In this document: one piece after another, positions 44,496 through 52,359 of the stretch
Layout: every line of letters starts with the position of its first letter
Numbering within the stretch: position 1 is the stretch's first letter
Source: a virus
Length of the DNA stretch: 64,000 nt
Direction: 5' to 3' (one strand)
Virus record (IMG/VR): IMGVR_UViG_3300042381_000848
Span: 1-64,000 of that record
Notes under the pieces: model-generated
What the model was told of the DNA's origin: nothing
Databases searched by the model: none
Seen by the model: only the letters and a program-made list of their open reading frames with translations
Made by a program: the position numbers and the translations under genes

Positions 44496-45158
44496 TTAAA
44501 ATTTATAAATGTTTACTGTATATACATCTTTCGAATAATTATTTCGAATTGTAACAAATTGATATTTCTCTATTAACATGTCCAACATTAAGCCAGGATG
44601 TACATAAAAGAAACCATCATGATGTGTTGTATTAATAGGATTGAGTAAATTGAATGATACTGCTTGATTAGCTACTTTATATAAGATATCAATATCATCA
44701 AATAGTTTAGTTAAATCTTCATTTTCTGTTTGGCAACGTCTTTGCGTAAATACGCCTGATGCTACTACCCAATCGTGTGGATTCAAATCAGCAGTTTCAA
44801 AAGCTCCAACGGTAACATCAGTTAAGCCCCATTTTTGTTCGCCTAACTGCGTCATTATAGGATTATGGTCTATGGCATTATACAATACAATATCATTGTT
44901 TAACGCAGCCATTTCGCGCGCTACATCGTATAAATCACATCGTCCGGCGCCTATATCAAGTAAACTACCACCACTAAATCCAATCAACAAGTTCTGCATA
45001 AGGAAGCGTTGTTCAGATGTAGTATTATAACCAATTGGTAGCGGACTATACATCATATAATCCGCATCTGTTGGTTGTAATGCATCCCAACGCTCACTTT
45101 CACTCGACGGAGTTGTCAAATTTTGTAAAATATTGTCAAATGCTTCTTTTGTCTTCAT
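44496..45158 (-). CDS. Class I SAM-dependent methyltransferase-like protein
   Basis: 220 aa. Motif I FSGGSLLDIGAGRCDLYDV (glycine-rich SAM loop), then VLYNAIDHNPIMTQLGEQKW (acidic end of strand 2) and LNPHDWVVASGVFTQRRCQ (motif IV region). The substrate is unknown; no DNA-methylase DPPY/NPPY motif is seen, so a small molecule, RNA or protein target is more likely. One-base overlap with the upstream gene. Confidence 0.75.
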   Translation of the reverse strand: MKTKEAFDNILQNLTTPSSESERWDALQPTDADYMMYSPLPIGYNTTSEQRFLMQNLLIGFSGGSLLDIGAGRCDLYDVAREMAALNNDIVLYNAIDHNPIMTQLGEQKWGLTDVTVGAFETADLNPHDWVVASGVFTQRRCQTENEDLTKLFDDIDILYKVANQAVSFNLLNPINTTHHDGFFYVHPGLMLDMLIEKYQFVTIRNNYSKDVYTVNIYKF

Positions 45159-45436
45159 TAGTCAGCTTTAACAATTGGTAGTCTATCATTATCTAATAGT
45201 TCTTTATATGGTATCGTTGTTTGAATCAAACCTGATTTACATAACAAACTAGATAAATGCTTATTGATATATGTTCTACATGATGATTGCGTGTTAACCA
45301 TAATAATTGCACTACGTGTTTCTAATAACACATCATACATTAGAACTTTGTTAATTATGTAACTATCTAAGATTACACCAACACAATTAGTACCTTCTTT
45401 GGTAATAATAACTGATTCGCCACTTTTATATGACAT
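45158..45436 (-). CDS. Small hypothetical protein
   Basis: 92 aa. Beta-rich start (YKSGESVIITKEGTNCVGVI) resembling a small barrel, followed by RSAIIMVNTQSSCRTYINKH. No family recognised. One-base overlaps with both neighbours show a compact operon. Confidence 0.55.
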   Translation of the reverse strand: MSYKSGESVIITKEGTNCVGVILDSYIINKVLMYDVLLETRSAIIMVNTQSSCRTYINKHLSSLLCKSGLIQTTIPYKELLDNDRLPIVKAD

Positions 45437-45645
45437 TATTCAATAATTTTAATGATTCGGTTCGATGTTACTGATTTTACTTCGAAGTCAAACATAACTC
45501 CTTTAAAGTCTTCAATAACCTTTGCTTCTGCTTCTGTAACTGATAACGCTTCAACTAAATACGTTTCAGTAATTCTTTTTTCTTTTACTCCTTTTGGAGT
45601 ATCAATTGATTCGATCAATTGGACTTTTGCTGTGTAATAACCCAT
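45436..45645 (-). CDS. DUF4494-like small protein
   Basis: 69 aa. MGYYTAKVQLIESIDTPKGV, then TETYLVEALSVTEAEAKVIE, then FEVKSVTSNRIIKIIE fits the DUF4494 family (YY-AKV...V-E-YLV-A-SVTEAEA...), which I know mainly from Bacteroidota and their phages. Function unknown. It supports the host assignment. No exact late box; the upstream gap of 63 bp is AT-rich with a near match. Confidence 0.72.
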   Translation of the reverse strand: MGYYTAKVQLIESIDTPKGVKEKRITETYLVEALSVTEAEAKVIEDFKGVMFDFEVKSVTSNRIIKIIE

Positions 45646-45708
45646 TTTAAAAAAATTTTAATTAATAATTTATATATAAAATATATGAAATAAAACTATT
45701 AATTCCAA

Positions 45709-46509
45709 TTATTTATCATTTAAGATTTTCTTTAATTTTTTCTGATTGCGATGCATATCATATGACTTGGTAATCTGTTTAACATCTAAATCAAAATTGA
45801 TCATCAAGTTATCTAAAATATCAGCAATCAATTTTTGCTTTTCAGAAACCGTACGTTTCTTTTTTGAAAATGTATCAATAATATTGTTTAAGTGCACAAT
45901 AAATGTTCTAGGCAAATCTTTAAGAATACGTGACTGCTTAGTATATATTTCAGATTTATCGGTTTTTTCTGATAAAACTTTATATGTGATTAATGATGAT
46001 TCTGTTAATAAATCACCGTAACCCATTATCCATTCTGTTGGAGGTCCGGGAGGTGGAGGTGGTGGAGTACTTGATTCAGTACCACTATCTGTTGGTGCAC
46101 CCGATGCTGCCGGAGCGGCTTCTGCCGCCGCTTCGTCTTCAGCACCCATACCTTTAATGTCATCTAATGACAATTTCAATTCAATTGTATAATCTGTATT
46201 ACGACCGAAACCTGAATAAGGAACGATATCGATAATACCGTCTTGGCGTAATTTAGCTAATATTTCAGGAGTACAATTCAAATCTTTTCCAGTTCTACTT
46301 AAAAATTCTTGTATACCTATTTCAGAAGGTGAATATAAGATTCCTAAATGATTGGTACCTCGGGCATCAAATTTGCCTAAGAACTTTTGTTCTGCTGGAG
46401 TAAACGATGAACCTTGATCGGAACTAGGAGCATTATCTGTTTCTAGGTTTCCGGCTGCAGGAGCTCCTTGTTCTCGTAAACGCGACTTATATTGTACTAC
46501 TTTTTTCAT
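45709..46509 (-). CDS. Protein with capsid-targeting-like leader and poly-proline linker
   Basis: 266 aa. Start MKKVVQYKSRLRE|QGAPAAG, a variant of the shared leader with RLRE as cleavage site. Residues about 40-120 form a structured domain (TPAEQKFLGKFDARGTNHLG, then LAKLRQDGIIDIVPYSGFGR), followed by an Ala/Pro-rich linker with eight prolines, then helical C-terminus (DKSEIYTKQSRILKDLPRTF). No family recognised. Overlaps the Hc1-like gene by four bases. Confidence 0.62.
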   Translation of the reverse strand: MKKVVQYKSRLREQGAPAAGNLETDNAPSSDQGSSFTPAEQKFLGKFDARGTNHLGILYSPSEIGIQEFLSRTGKDLNCTPEILAKLRQDGIIDIVPYSGFGRNTDYTIELKLSLDDIKGMGAEDEAAAEAAPAASGAPTDSGTESSTPPPPPPGPPTEWIMGYGDLLTESSLITYKVLSEKTDKSEIYTKQSRILKDLPRTFIVHLNNIIDTFSKKKRTVSEKQKLIADILDNLMINFDLDVKQITKSYDMHRNQKKLKKILNDK

Positions 46510-46691
46510 ACAGCTTTAGATTCTGCTAATTGTGTTGAACGATATTTACTAGATAATTTTTTTAATTCATTAATTGATTTGCGAGCTCTAACGCCTGCTG
46601 CTTTAACTTGTTTGTTTTGAAAGCGATCGTGATTCTCTTTGAATGATAACCAGTGCTGTTCCATTTGATCGAAAAGTTCTTGTGATGTCAT
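46506..46691 (-). CDS. Histone H1-like (Hc1-type) basic protein
   Basis: 61 aa. FKENHDRFQNKQVKAAGVRA then RKSINELKKLSSKYR closely follows the Hc1/H1-like pattern known from Bacteroidota (F-KF--KGNKAAGTRVRK-MQ-LK-LAQ--R). These small basic proteins bind DNA and compact nucleoids. A phage copy could bind its own packaged or replicating DNA or displace the host's. Late box 23 nt upstream; overlaps the next gene by four bases (ATGA). Confidence 0.72.
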   Translation of the reverse strand: MTSQELFDQMEQHWLSFKENHDRFQNKQVKAAGVRARKSINELKKLSSKYRSTQLAESKAV

Positions 46692-46714
46692 GTTAACCTT
46701 TTATTTTATTTATT

Positions 46715-46722
46715 ATAAATAT
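46715..46722 (-). promoter_or_regulatory. Late box ATATTTAT
   Basis: 23 nt before the Hc1-like gene. Confidence 0.55.
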
Positions 46723-46727
46723 CCGCT

Positions 46728-46919
46728 TTACTTAAAACGGTCCATAAATACGTGTATATTTTGATTGATTACAGTTAATTTCGTATAATCTGTTAATTCT
46801 AAAACAATATCTGATCCTACTTGATATATTTGTTGTATATGATCAACGTTAATAAATTTTAAAACAGTTTCTTTGTTTTTATCTGTAGTATTAATTGGTA
46901 TGAATCTTGCATTAGACAT
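46728..46919 (-). CDS. Small hypothetical protein
   Basis: 63 aa. FIPINTTDKNKETVLKFINV, then IVLELTDYTKLTVINQNIHV; strand-rich, resembling small FlbD/YgaU-like beta proteins only superficially. It ends where the Hc1-like gene's promoter begins and shares one base with the upstream gene. Confidence 0.55.
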   Translation of the reverse strand: MSNARFIPINTTDKNKETVLKFINVDHIQQIYQVGSDIVLELTDYTKLTVINQNIHVFMDRFK

Positions 46920-47503
46920 TAGTCACCTGTCCACATACCACCTCGCCAATCTTGATTTTTGCTAGGAGATGTTCCTCCGCTGAAATTTGAAGATGTCGTA
47001 GGATTTGAATCAACTAATTCATCATGGTTAATATCAATAACATGTGTCACTGACAAAATATGTGCAATTATATCTTTTGTTAAATTCTTAGTAGATGTTA
47101 AACCAGATTGTAATAATTTAATTATTTGATTGGTTTTTAACTTTGGTCCAACACTTGCTTGATACCAAGCTTCAGCCGGTAATTTGCTAGCATTTTGTTG
47201 AATAAAGTTTGCTAATGCCGCGGGATTGATATTATCAGGTATGTCAAAACGTTTCAAGTCAAGTCTATTAGTAATTACATCTGGTAATTGCATCCATTCC
47301 GTATCAGAATACTCATCAGCAAAATCCGGGCCCATATCACCATCAACAGACATCAATGCAGCTTTACGTACATCTAATGTAAGATTTTTCCAAATTTCGT
47401 TTTCATTATATTCTTTAAGAATTTTCTTGATTCTATTAGATTCTTCTTTAAATATTTTTCGGAAAGTTTCGCTGCTTTCTAAAAGTCGTTTAAATTGTGT
47501 CAT
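46919..47503 (-). CDS. Protein with capsid-targeting-like leader
   Basis: 194 aa. Starts MTQFKRLLE|SSETF, the short form of the leader (LLE site). The rest is mostly helical and acidic, with WKNLTLDVRKAALMSVDGDM then GPDFADEYSDTEWMQLPDVI; the end is Gly/Ser/Trp rich (GGTSPSKNQDWRGGMWTGD). No family recognised. Late box 20 nt upstream. Confidence 0.62.
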   Translation of the reverse strand: MTQFKRLLESSETFRKIFKEESNRIKKILKEYNENEIWKNLTLDVRKAALMSVDGDMGPDFADEYSDTEWMQLPDVITNRLDLKRFDIPDNINPAALANFIQQNASKLPAEAWYQASVGPKLKTNQIIKLLQSGLTSTKNLTKDIIAHILSVTHVIDINHDELVDSNPTTSSNFSGGTSPSKNQDWRGGMWTGD

Positions 47504-47523
47504 ATCAATAATCTTTTTTTATT

Positions 47524-47531
47524 ATAAATAT
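47524..47531 (-). promoter_or_regulatory. Late box ATATTTAT
   Basis: 20 nt before the 46919-47503 gene. Confidence 0.55.
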
Positions 47532-47536
47532 ATGTA

Positions 47537-49552
47537 TCAACTTAAACGTGAACGTATTTCGCTTCCGATAGTGTTATAAATATCAGTATAAATATGTGCG
47601 TCTGTTTGATTTCCGATTGCAGTTGGTATAATAGTAACACCGTTTTTTGCAAAATATGAATAATATGTATCTACTGTTTGTTGACTTACTTTTACTAACG
47701 CACCGCCACGTGCCCAAGTAGCTTTTGGCCCATATGTGCCTTTAACTACAAAAAGCTTTGCATTTGGAAATTTAGCACGAAGTTGTTTAACTAATTCAGT
47801 TACAGTATTTGATGATGTTTTATATATACCATTAGTACCAATACAAATAACTATATTTTTAACTTCTGGATCTTTTGCGGTATAAGGTTTTACATGATTA
47901 TTTAATAATCCTTCTACAGTAATTCCACTTTTCCATAAACCAGGAGCTGCTGTTATTCCTGCAGATCTTGCAACATTTGGTGTTAATGAATCACCAATTG
48001 CAATGCTTTTACCTAATGGTTTATTAGTTGAAGTTAAATTGCTAGTTGCTGCTGTAGATGCTCCAACGCTACTTAAAATCCATCCAGCTTCGCGTCCTCT
48101 TCTAGATTTATTTGCAGATAATGCAGCAACGGCATTTGCAACTTGCTTAGAATCTCCGGTCTGTGCAGCATCTATAACTGTTTTAGGTATTCTACCGTAA
48201 TTATATGCAACGGACGTTAATGCAGCAATTGTTGCATTATTATATTTCGACGCAATCGAGCCTAATGATTTTTTAGTTAACGGAATAAATTCGGAATTTA
48301 ATCTTCGTTTCAAATCTCGTTCAGCATCTTCTTCTGTAATTGTTATATTTGGTTTTACTGCTCTATTATTAGATAATGTTACAATAGAACCGTCGGGTTT
48401 TGTAATAGTACTACTACCATGGCCGATACGCCAATTGTTAACATCCCACATTGGAGTAAGAATCATGCCTTCTTCTTTTCTAAGTATTGCAGCTGTCTGT
48501 GTAGCAATATCATCTGAAAAACTTGCTTTATAATCGCCAAATGCATTTACTGCACTAGATATAATATTTCCGAAATCTAATGATGATTTTGTTTCATCAT
48601 TTTTATCGAATATATTCTTCATAAAATCTGGCATTAATGAACCGAACATACCAGCCCATTTTGAAAATGCTCTCGCACCTGGTTTCAATATAGCACGTGC
48701 TGTATTTTCATCTATATATCCAGTAACAGGCATTTCATTAATTGTTTGAAATGTTTTTACAGCTTGAAGTGTCGAGTCTCCGAATGTTCCTGATTTAATT
48801 TCAGTAGCATCAATTGTATATTCTAAACTTGCTAAACGACGTTGTACAACTTGCAGATTAGGTGACTTATCTCCTTGTTTAAATGATTTAAGATCAGATG
48901 CTGCACCTTTTTGTTTTTTCTCATCATCAGTTTTATCTAAAATTTTAGGATCTATTTTAGGATCTATTTCTGATAAATATTTTAGCCATTGTTTTGCAAT
49001 TATTTGTTGTCCTTCTTCATTTAACAAGATTTTATTTTTTTGAAAAAATGTTTTATTGTCAGTTAATGTATAGGCATCAATATTAAAATCAGAAATTTGT
49101 TGAGTATTTACCCAATCTGCAATTTCGGGTGTATTTGCATATTTTACATGACCATATGGTGCAAATTCTTTGGTTGGTGGAGAAATTGTAATAAAATTGC
49201 CGCCATTATCTTCAATTGCATTAAACATGACTTTTAAAACTTCAATTGCAGATACTTTATCATTAGGCACGGTATTGCTAAACATCAATGAAACTACATT
49301 ATAGTTATTAGCAAGATTTGTTTGTAATAATGATAATAATTTAGTAATATCCCCTTCTGCTGTAGAAACAACATTCCCAGTAACTACACCTGAATTTAAA
49401 ATATCATATGCATAACTAAAACGAGAATGAGTATCGCCATCGCCTATAAATAAAACATTGAGTTTATCTTTTGGCTTAGATGTTGAATCGCTAGTTCTTT
49501 CTTTATCGAAATTAGTATCTTGTTCAAACAATAAATTTTGTAGTTGTATCAT
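47537..49552 (-). CDS. Multidomain cell-wall enzyme: SGNH - PG-binding - lysozyme - SGNH, with capsid-targeting-like leader
   Basis: 671 aa. After the leader MIQLQNLLFE|QDTNF come: an SGNH/GDSL-like domain (LNVLFIGDGDTHSRFSY, residues about 30-195); a PG_binding_1 domain (GDKSPNLQVVQRRLASLEYT, then FGDSTLQAVKTFQTINEMPV); a GH24 T4-type lysozyme domain (LRKEEGMILTPMWDVNNWRI with catalytic Glu, about residues 350-490); and a second SGNH hydrolase (SIAIGDSLTPNVARSAGITA, IVICIGTNGIYK). It could degrade peptidoglycan and deacetylate sugars. The leader suggests packaging rather than ordinary endolysin use; both remain possible. Confidence 0.82.
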   Translation of the reverse strand: MIQLQNLLFEQDTNFDKERTSDSTSKPKDKLNVLFIGDGDTHSRFSYAYDILNSGVVTGNVVSTAEGDITKLLSLLQTNLANNYNVVSLMFSNTVPNDKVSAIEVLKVMFNAIEDNGGNFITISPPTKEFAPYGHVKYANTPEIADWVNTQQISDFNIDAYTLTDNKTFFQKNKILLNEEGQQIIAKQWLKYLSEIDPKIDPKILDKTDDEKKQKGAASDLKSFKQGDKSPNLQVVQRRLASLEYTIDATEIKSGTFGDSTLQAVKTFQTINEMPVTGYIDENTARAILKPGARAFSKWAGMFGSLMPDFMKNIFDKNDETKSSLDFGNIISSAVNAFGDYKASFSDDIATQTAAILRKEEGMILTPMWDVNNWRIGHGSSTITKPDGSIVTLSNNRAVKPNITITEEDAERDLKRRLNSEFIPLTKKSLGSIASKYNNATIAALTSVAYNYGRIPKTVIDAAQTGDSKQVANAVAALSANKSRRGREAGWILSSVGASTAATSNLTSTNKPLGKSIAIGDSLTPNVARSAGITAAPGLWKSGITVEGLLNNHVKPYTAKDPEVKNIVICIGTNGIYKTSSNTVTELVKQLRAKFPNAKLFVVKGTYGPKATWARGGALVKVSQQTVDTYYSYFAKNGVTIIPTAIGNQTDAHIYTDIYNTIGSEIRSRLS

Positions 49553-49698
49553 CTTCCTTGACTCACATATGATTTAACGTAATTCTTACTAGTTTTGTTT
49601 TTACTAGATTTGCATTTAGCGTGCACCCCTGGTCTTTTAACTTTAGGCTTTGCAATATGTGTTCTATTAGTAGCTTGTTTTATTTTTGCTGCCGACAT
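49549..49698 (-). CDS. Tiny basic protein
   Basis: 49 aa, very basic (about one third Lys/Arg), MSAAKIKQATNRTHIAKPKV then KRPGVHAKCKSSKNKTSKNY. The KRPGVHAK-KSSKNK core is widespread in phages of Bacteroidota as an uncharacterised nucleic-acid-binding-like peptide. It overlaps the start of the lysozyme/SGNH gene by four bases. Confidence 0.65.
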   Translation of the reverse strand: MSAAKIKQATNRTHIAKPKVKRPGVHAKCKSSKNKTSKNYVKSYVSQGR

Positions 49699-49706
49699 GA
49701 TACTCC

Positions 49707-50210
49707 TTAAAAATAAGTTTGTTCAAAATATAATAATTCAAATTTGTTATTCGGATCTATTAACATAGCCGCATTTAATAAATCAGAATATTCAATTACA
49801 GATTCCGTTTGTCCGATACGATACTTTGTTAAGAAATCAAATGTATTGAGATCAGAAGTAAATAATTCTTTTGAATCTGCTGTGTATGATTCAAATAATG
49901 AATATTCTAATACATATGCTTTATTGATAACATCAACTAAATCTACAAATGATACATTTGGTTTAATAGATGGTAATAAAGGCATTACGTTCCAATCTAC
50001 CAAATACTTTTGTAGACCTTCAGCATGTTCTAATTCATTCGCAGCTTCTTGTTCAAAAAACTTAGCAGCCTTTAAATACCCAATACCTTGACACCAATTG
50101 GTTGCATTGCGATAAAAATAATGTGCTGTATATTCATCACCTAATCTACTAGTTAACCTCTTAACTGATGAATCTGCTAATGTTTTAGGCGTTTTAATCG
50201 TTATACTCAT
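49707..50210 (-). CDS. Ferritin-like protein
   Basis: 167 aa. LTSRLGDEYTAHYFYRNATN (E26), then FFEQEAANELEHAEGLQKYL with E59-x-x-H62, the ExxH of ferritin helix B; the second pair of helices has EYSLFESYTA (E102/E107) and YRIGQTESVIEYSDLL (Q134/E136). This is the four-helix ferritin layout with a plausible di-iron ferroxidase site. Phage ferritin-like proteins are uncommon; iron storage or protection of DNA from oxidants (Dps-like) are possible roles. Late box 19 nt upstream. Confidence 0.8.
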   Translation of the reverse strand: MSITIKTPKTLADSSVKRLTSRLGDEYTAHYFYRNATNWCQGIGYLKAAKFFEQEAANELEHAEGLQKYLVDWNVMPLLPSIKPNVSFVDLVDVINKAYVLEYSLFESYTADSKELFTSDLNTFDFLTKYRIGQTESVIEYSDLLNAAMLIDPNNKFELLYFEQTYF

Positions 50211-50229
50211 TGTTATCTTTCTTTTTTAT

Positions 50230-50237
50230 ATAAATAT
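50230..50237 (-). promoter_or_regulatory. Late box ATATTTAT
   Basis: 19 nt before the ferritin-like gene. Confidence 0.55.
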
Positions 50238-50250
50238 ATGAACAGTAAAA

Positions 50251-50272
50251 AAGCCCCTAATTAAAGGGGCTT
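50251..50272 (-). terminator. Rho-independent terminator
   Basis: Stem AAGCCCC/GGGGCTT with loop TAATTAAA and, on the minus strand, the tail TTTTTACTG. It ends the 50289-50519 transcript. Confidence 0.82.
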
Positions 50273-50288
50273 AAAAACTATTTAATAC

Positions 50289-50519
50289 TTAATCAAATGC
50301 ATTTTCCATTCTTTGTGTCATTGGATTAACTTCTTGCTGAACATATTTAATAATGTTTTCGCTTTGAGTTACAATTGTTCCATGTTCGCCATGTGTTACA
50401 ACTCCGCCATTTGGACTTGTTTTTAACTTCAAGATACCGTTGCCTAAATTAGTCACTTCTATTTTCTCAGATTCTAATTGGTGAGTGTTTGTACTCGGTT
50501 CTAAAACTACTTTTTGCAT
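50289..50519 (-). CDS. Small hypothetical protein
   Basis: 76 aa. KIEVTNLGNGILKLKTSPNG then THGEHGTIVTQSENIIKYVQ; strand-rich. No family recognised. It ends just before a terminator. Confidence 0.58.
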   Translation of the reverse strand: MQKVVLEPSTNTHQLESEKIEVTNLGNGILKLKTSPNGGVVTHGEHGTIVTQSENIIKYVQQEVNPMTQRMENAFD

Positions 50520-50583
50520 ATACTATAAATTAAAGGTTACATATTAATAATAAAAAAACTATTTTGGAATTCCAACCAAACTA

Positions 50584-51348
50584 TTAACTTTGTGCAGTTA
50601 ATAATTCAAAATATTGGTCTTTGCTTAAAGACACCATCTGACCCCTAGGATCAACGTCTTGTGTTAATTCAACTAACAAAATATCGCCTTGACGCTTCAA
50701 TTCTTTGATAAATGGAACTAAATTCTCATGCACGAAAAATGTTCGGGCAATTGCTTCTAACGGATCGTCACTATATTGGCGGTCTATCCAAAGCCAATGT
50801 TCATTATTTGTAGTAGTGCACCAACAACGCACTGCAAATATGTTGTTTTGTAAATTTAATTTGCGTCCATCTACTTGATGAGTTTCAAAAATTACATCAT
50901 ATTCGTGATATCCTAAAAATTTGCCGGATTTAGAAAATTGTTTGTGTCTAACTGGCCTTCCTGCTGTAGCAATACGGGTATGACCTAACTCCTTAATCAT
51001 ATCAGATACTCGGATACTACTAAATATAACAGATTTCCAAAACCCCCAAGGACATTCAAATGCTTCTCGATATGTATAAGGCTCAACCATATCGTAATTT
51101 TCTAGAAAAAAGTCTAATAAGCTACAAACTGAAGCAAGAGTTTCATCATCAAATGTCCTTTTTACTTCATCAATGAAATGTGACTCGAATCTAGCCTTAT
51201 TTGAGTATTTATTTTTCAAATATCGTAAAAATAAAAATTTACCTATTGAAACTTGCTTGCTACTCCACCTTTCAGCTGGGGCAATTATATCATTTTTGTC
51301 TGTATCGAAAAATAATTGAGGATAATTCTTAAAAAAATATACATTCAT
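50584..51348 (-). CDS. Hypothetical protein
   Basis: 254 aa from the ATG at 51348. An ATG at 51426 would add 26 residues but would run back through the upstream gene's end, so it is less likely. Sequence NVYFFKNYPQLFFDTDKNDI, KSVIFSSIRVSDMIKELGHT, HWLWIDRQYSDDPLEAIART; an alpha/beta protein with several Trp residues near the centre. Not recognised. Ends at the 50.58-kb gap. Confidence 0.6.
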   Translation of the reverse strand: MNVYFFKNYPQLFFDTDKNDIIAPAERWSSKQVSIGKFLFLRYLKNKYSNKARFESHFIDEVKRTFDDETLASVCSLLDFFLENYDMVEPYTYREAFECPWGFWKSVIFSSIRVSDMIKELGHTRIATAGRPVRHKQFSKSGKFLGYHEYDVIFETHQVDGRKLNLQNNIFAVRCWCTTTNNEHWLWIDRQYSDDPLEAIARTFFVHENLVPFIKELKRQGDILLVELTQDVDPRGQMVSLSKDQYFELLTAQS

Positions 51349-51358
51349 AGCTAAAAAA

Positions 51359-51586
51359 TTAAAGGTTACAATATACGTGATCTTGTTGTGACTTTCCGTC
51401 TTTGCTGGTATATGCCCAAATGCCATATTGTTCGCCAGAAATAAACTTGCCTTGCCAAGCTAAACGACCCGATGGCCAATATCCTGTAAATTTACCTGTT
51501 TTTGCATGGGGAGAATCAGAACTTCGTCCCGGCCATCCATATTCCAAAGCACGTTGTTGTGCTTGTCTTACTTCTAAATCCGTCAT
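51359..51586 (-). CDS. Small MORN-like protein
   Basis: 75 aa. TGKFTGYWPSGRLAWQGKFI then SGEQYGIWAYTSKDGK contains a Y-x-x-G-x-L-x-x-x-G-x-F pattern reminiscent of MORN repeats. Function unknown. The upstream promoter region is a hybrid (see the feature at 51610). Confidence 0.6.
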   Translation of the reverse strand: MTDLEVRQAQQRALEYGWPGRSSDSPHAKTGKFTGYWPSGRLAWQGKFISGEQYGIWAYTSKDGKSQQDHVYCNL

Positions 51587-51609
51587 TATCTCTTATTTTT
51601 AATTATACT

Positions 51610-51657
51610 ATAAATATAAGGAATAAATCAATATGATCCTAGCATTTTGGCAAAAAA
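51610..51657 (-). promoter_or_regulatory. Hybrid promoter: early-type upstream block with late box
   Basis: On the minus strand the spacer and upstream block (AAAATGCTAGGATCATATTG) match the early cassette of 55118 (AAAAGATTAGGATCCTATTG), but the -7 element TTATCTTTA is replaced by TTATATTTATA, the late box (51610-51617). The leader AATTAAAAATAAGAGAT before ATG is the early-type leader. 23 nt separate the box from the start codon at 51586. Confidence 0.6.
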
Positions 51658-51659
51658 GT

Positions 51660-51742
51660 TTCACAAAACAGTAAAAAAGTGCAACATTGCTGCTGCACTC
51701 TATACGTTTACCTCAAAACGTATTGCCTAAGGTAGCAGGCAT
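51660..51742 (-). ncRNA. Structured leader/trailer with three tandem hairpins ending in a terminator
   Basis: Minus strand, 3' of the 51744-52337 gene: stem 1 TGCCT/AGGCA (51724-51741), stem 2 ATACGTTT/AAACGTAT (51702-51723, loop TGAGGT), stem 3 AGTGCA/TGCACT (51678-51699) followed by TTTTTTACTG. Three perfect stems in 80 bases suggest a structured 3' UTR or small RNA ending in a terminator. No coding potential seen. Confidence 0.5.
51678..51699 (-). terminator. Terminator with conserved T-run tail
   Basis: Stem AGTGCA/TGCACT followed by TTTTTTACTG, the same tail as the terminators at 1719 and 50251. Confidence 0.7.
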
Positions 51743-51743
51743 T

Positions 51744-52337
51744 TTAAATGTTATCTTGCAATTCGTCAATTAAATCTGCGATTTTAACCAATTGTTTTAG
51801 TATTACACTTTTTTCTGAAGTTGGTACATCGGGATTAGTAGAAAGATCTTGCATTAAGCGGTCAACATGATCTTCAAGTTTCTCAACTATCTCAGAAACA
51901 TCTCCATTGGATTCTCTAGAAGATTTACCACCGCCATACATTTGTGAACTACGATCAAATTCTCGTTCTCCATATTCATTTACAGATTCTGATTTGATTG
52001 TGAATTTTGTATATTTAGTATTATCAGCATCACTAGGACTATTTAATTTAGTTGCTCCTGCCGCGGCATGTCCATATACTGTTCCATCTTTTTTTGTTAG
52101 ATGTGACTTTGCTCGAGCTTTATTAATATAATTACCATATTTTGTAGAATCATTATCCGCAGCAGCCGATTTCATTGATTCTTTTTCGTTACCATCGCCA
52201 TCTAAGTCTAAAAAATCCGGCTTAGCGCCTGAATTGGCTTCGTGTACTGCTATAGCATCCTTAAGGGTAGGCAAAGATCCATCTGCCTTACGATCCCACG
52301 CATAACCTTCTAAAAGTGCTTTTAATTTAATTGACAT
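51744..52337 (-). CDS. EF-hand-like protein with capsid-targeting-like leader
   Basis: 197 aa. Leader MSIKLKALLE|GYAWD. Residues about 40-55 carry DLDGDGNEKESMKSA, an EF-hand/dockerin-type calcium loop; similar short acidic loops occur in marine T4-like phages. The rest is polar and probably flexible (SAAADNDSTKYGNYINKARA, AAGATKLNSPSDADNTKYTK) with a helical end (EIVEKLEDHVDRLMQDLSTN). No family recognised. Followed by the three-hairpin trailer. Confidence 0.62.
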   Translation of the reverse strand: MSIKLKALLEGYAWDRKADGSLPTLKDAIAVHEANSGAKPDFLDLDGDGNEKESMKSAAADNDSTKYGNYINKARAKSHLTKKDGTVYGHAAAGATKLNSPSDADNTKYTKFTIKSESVNEYGEREFDRSSQMYGGGKSSRESNGDVSEIVEKLEDHVDRLMQDLSTNPDVPTSEKSVILKQLVKIADLIDELQDNI

Positions 52338-52359
52338 TTTATTTTTCCTTTGTTGTTTT

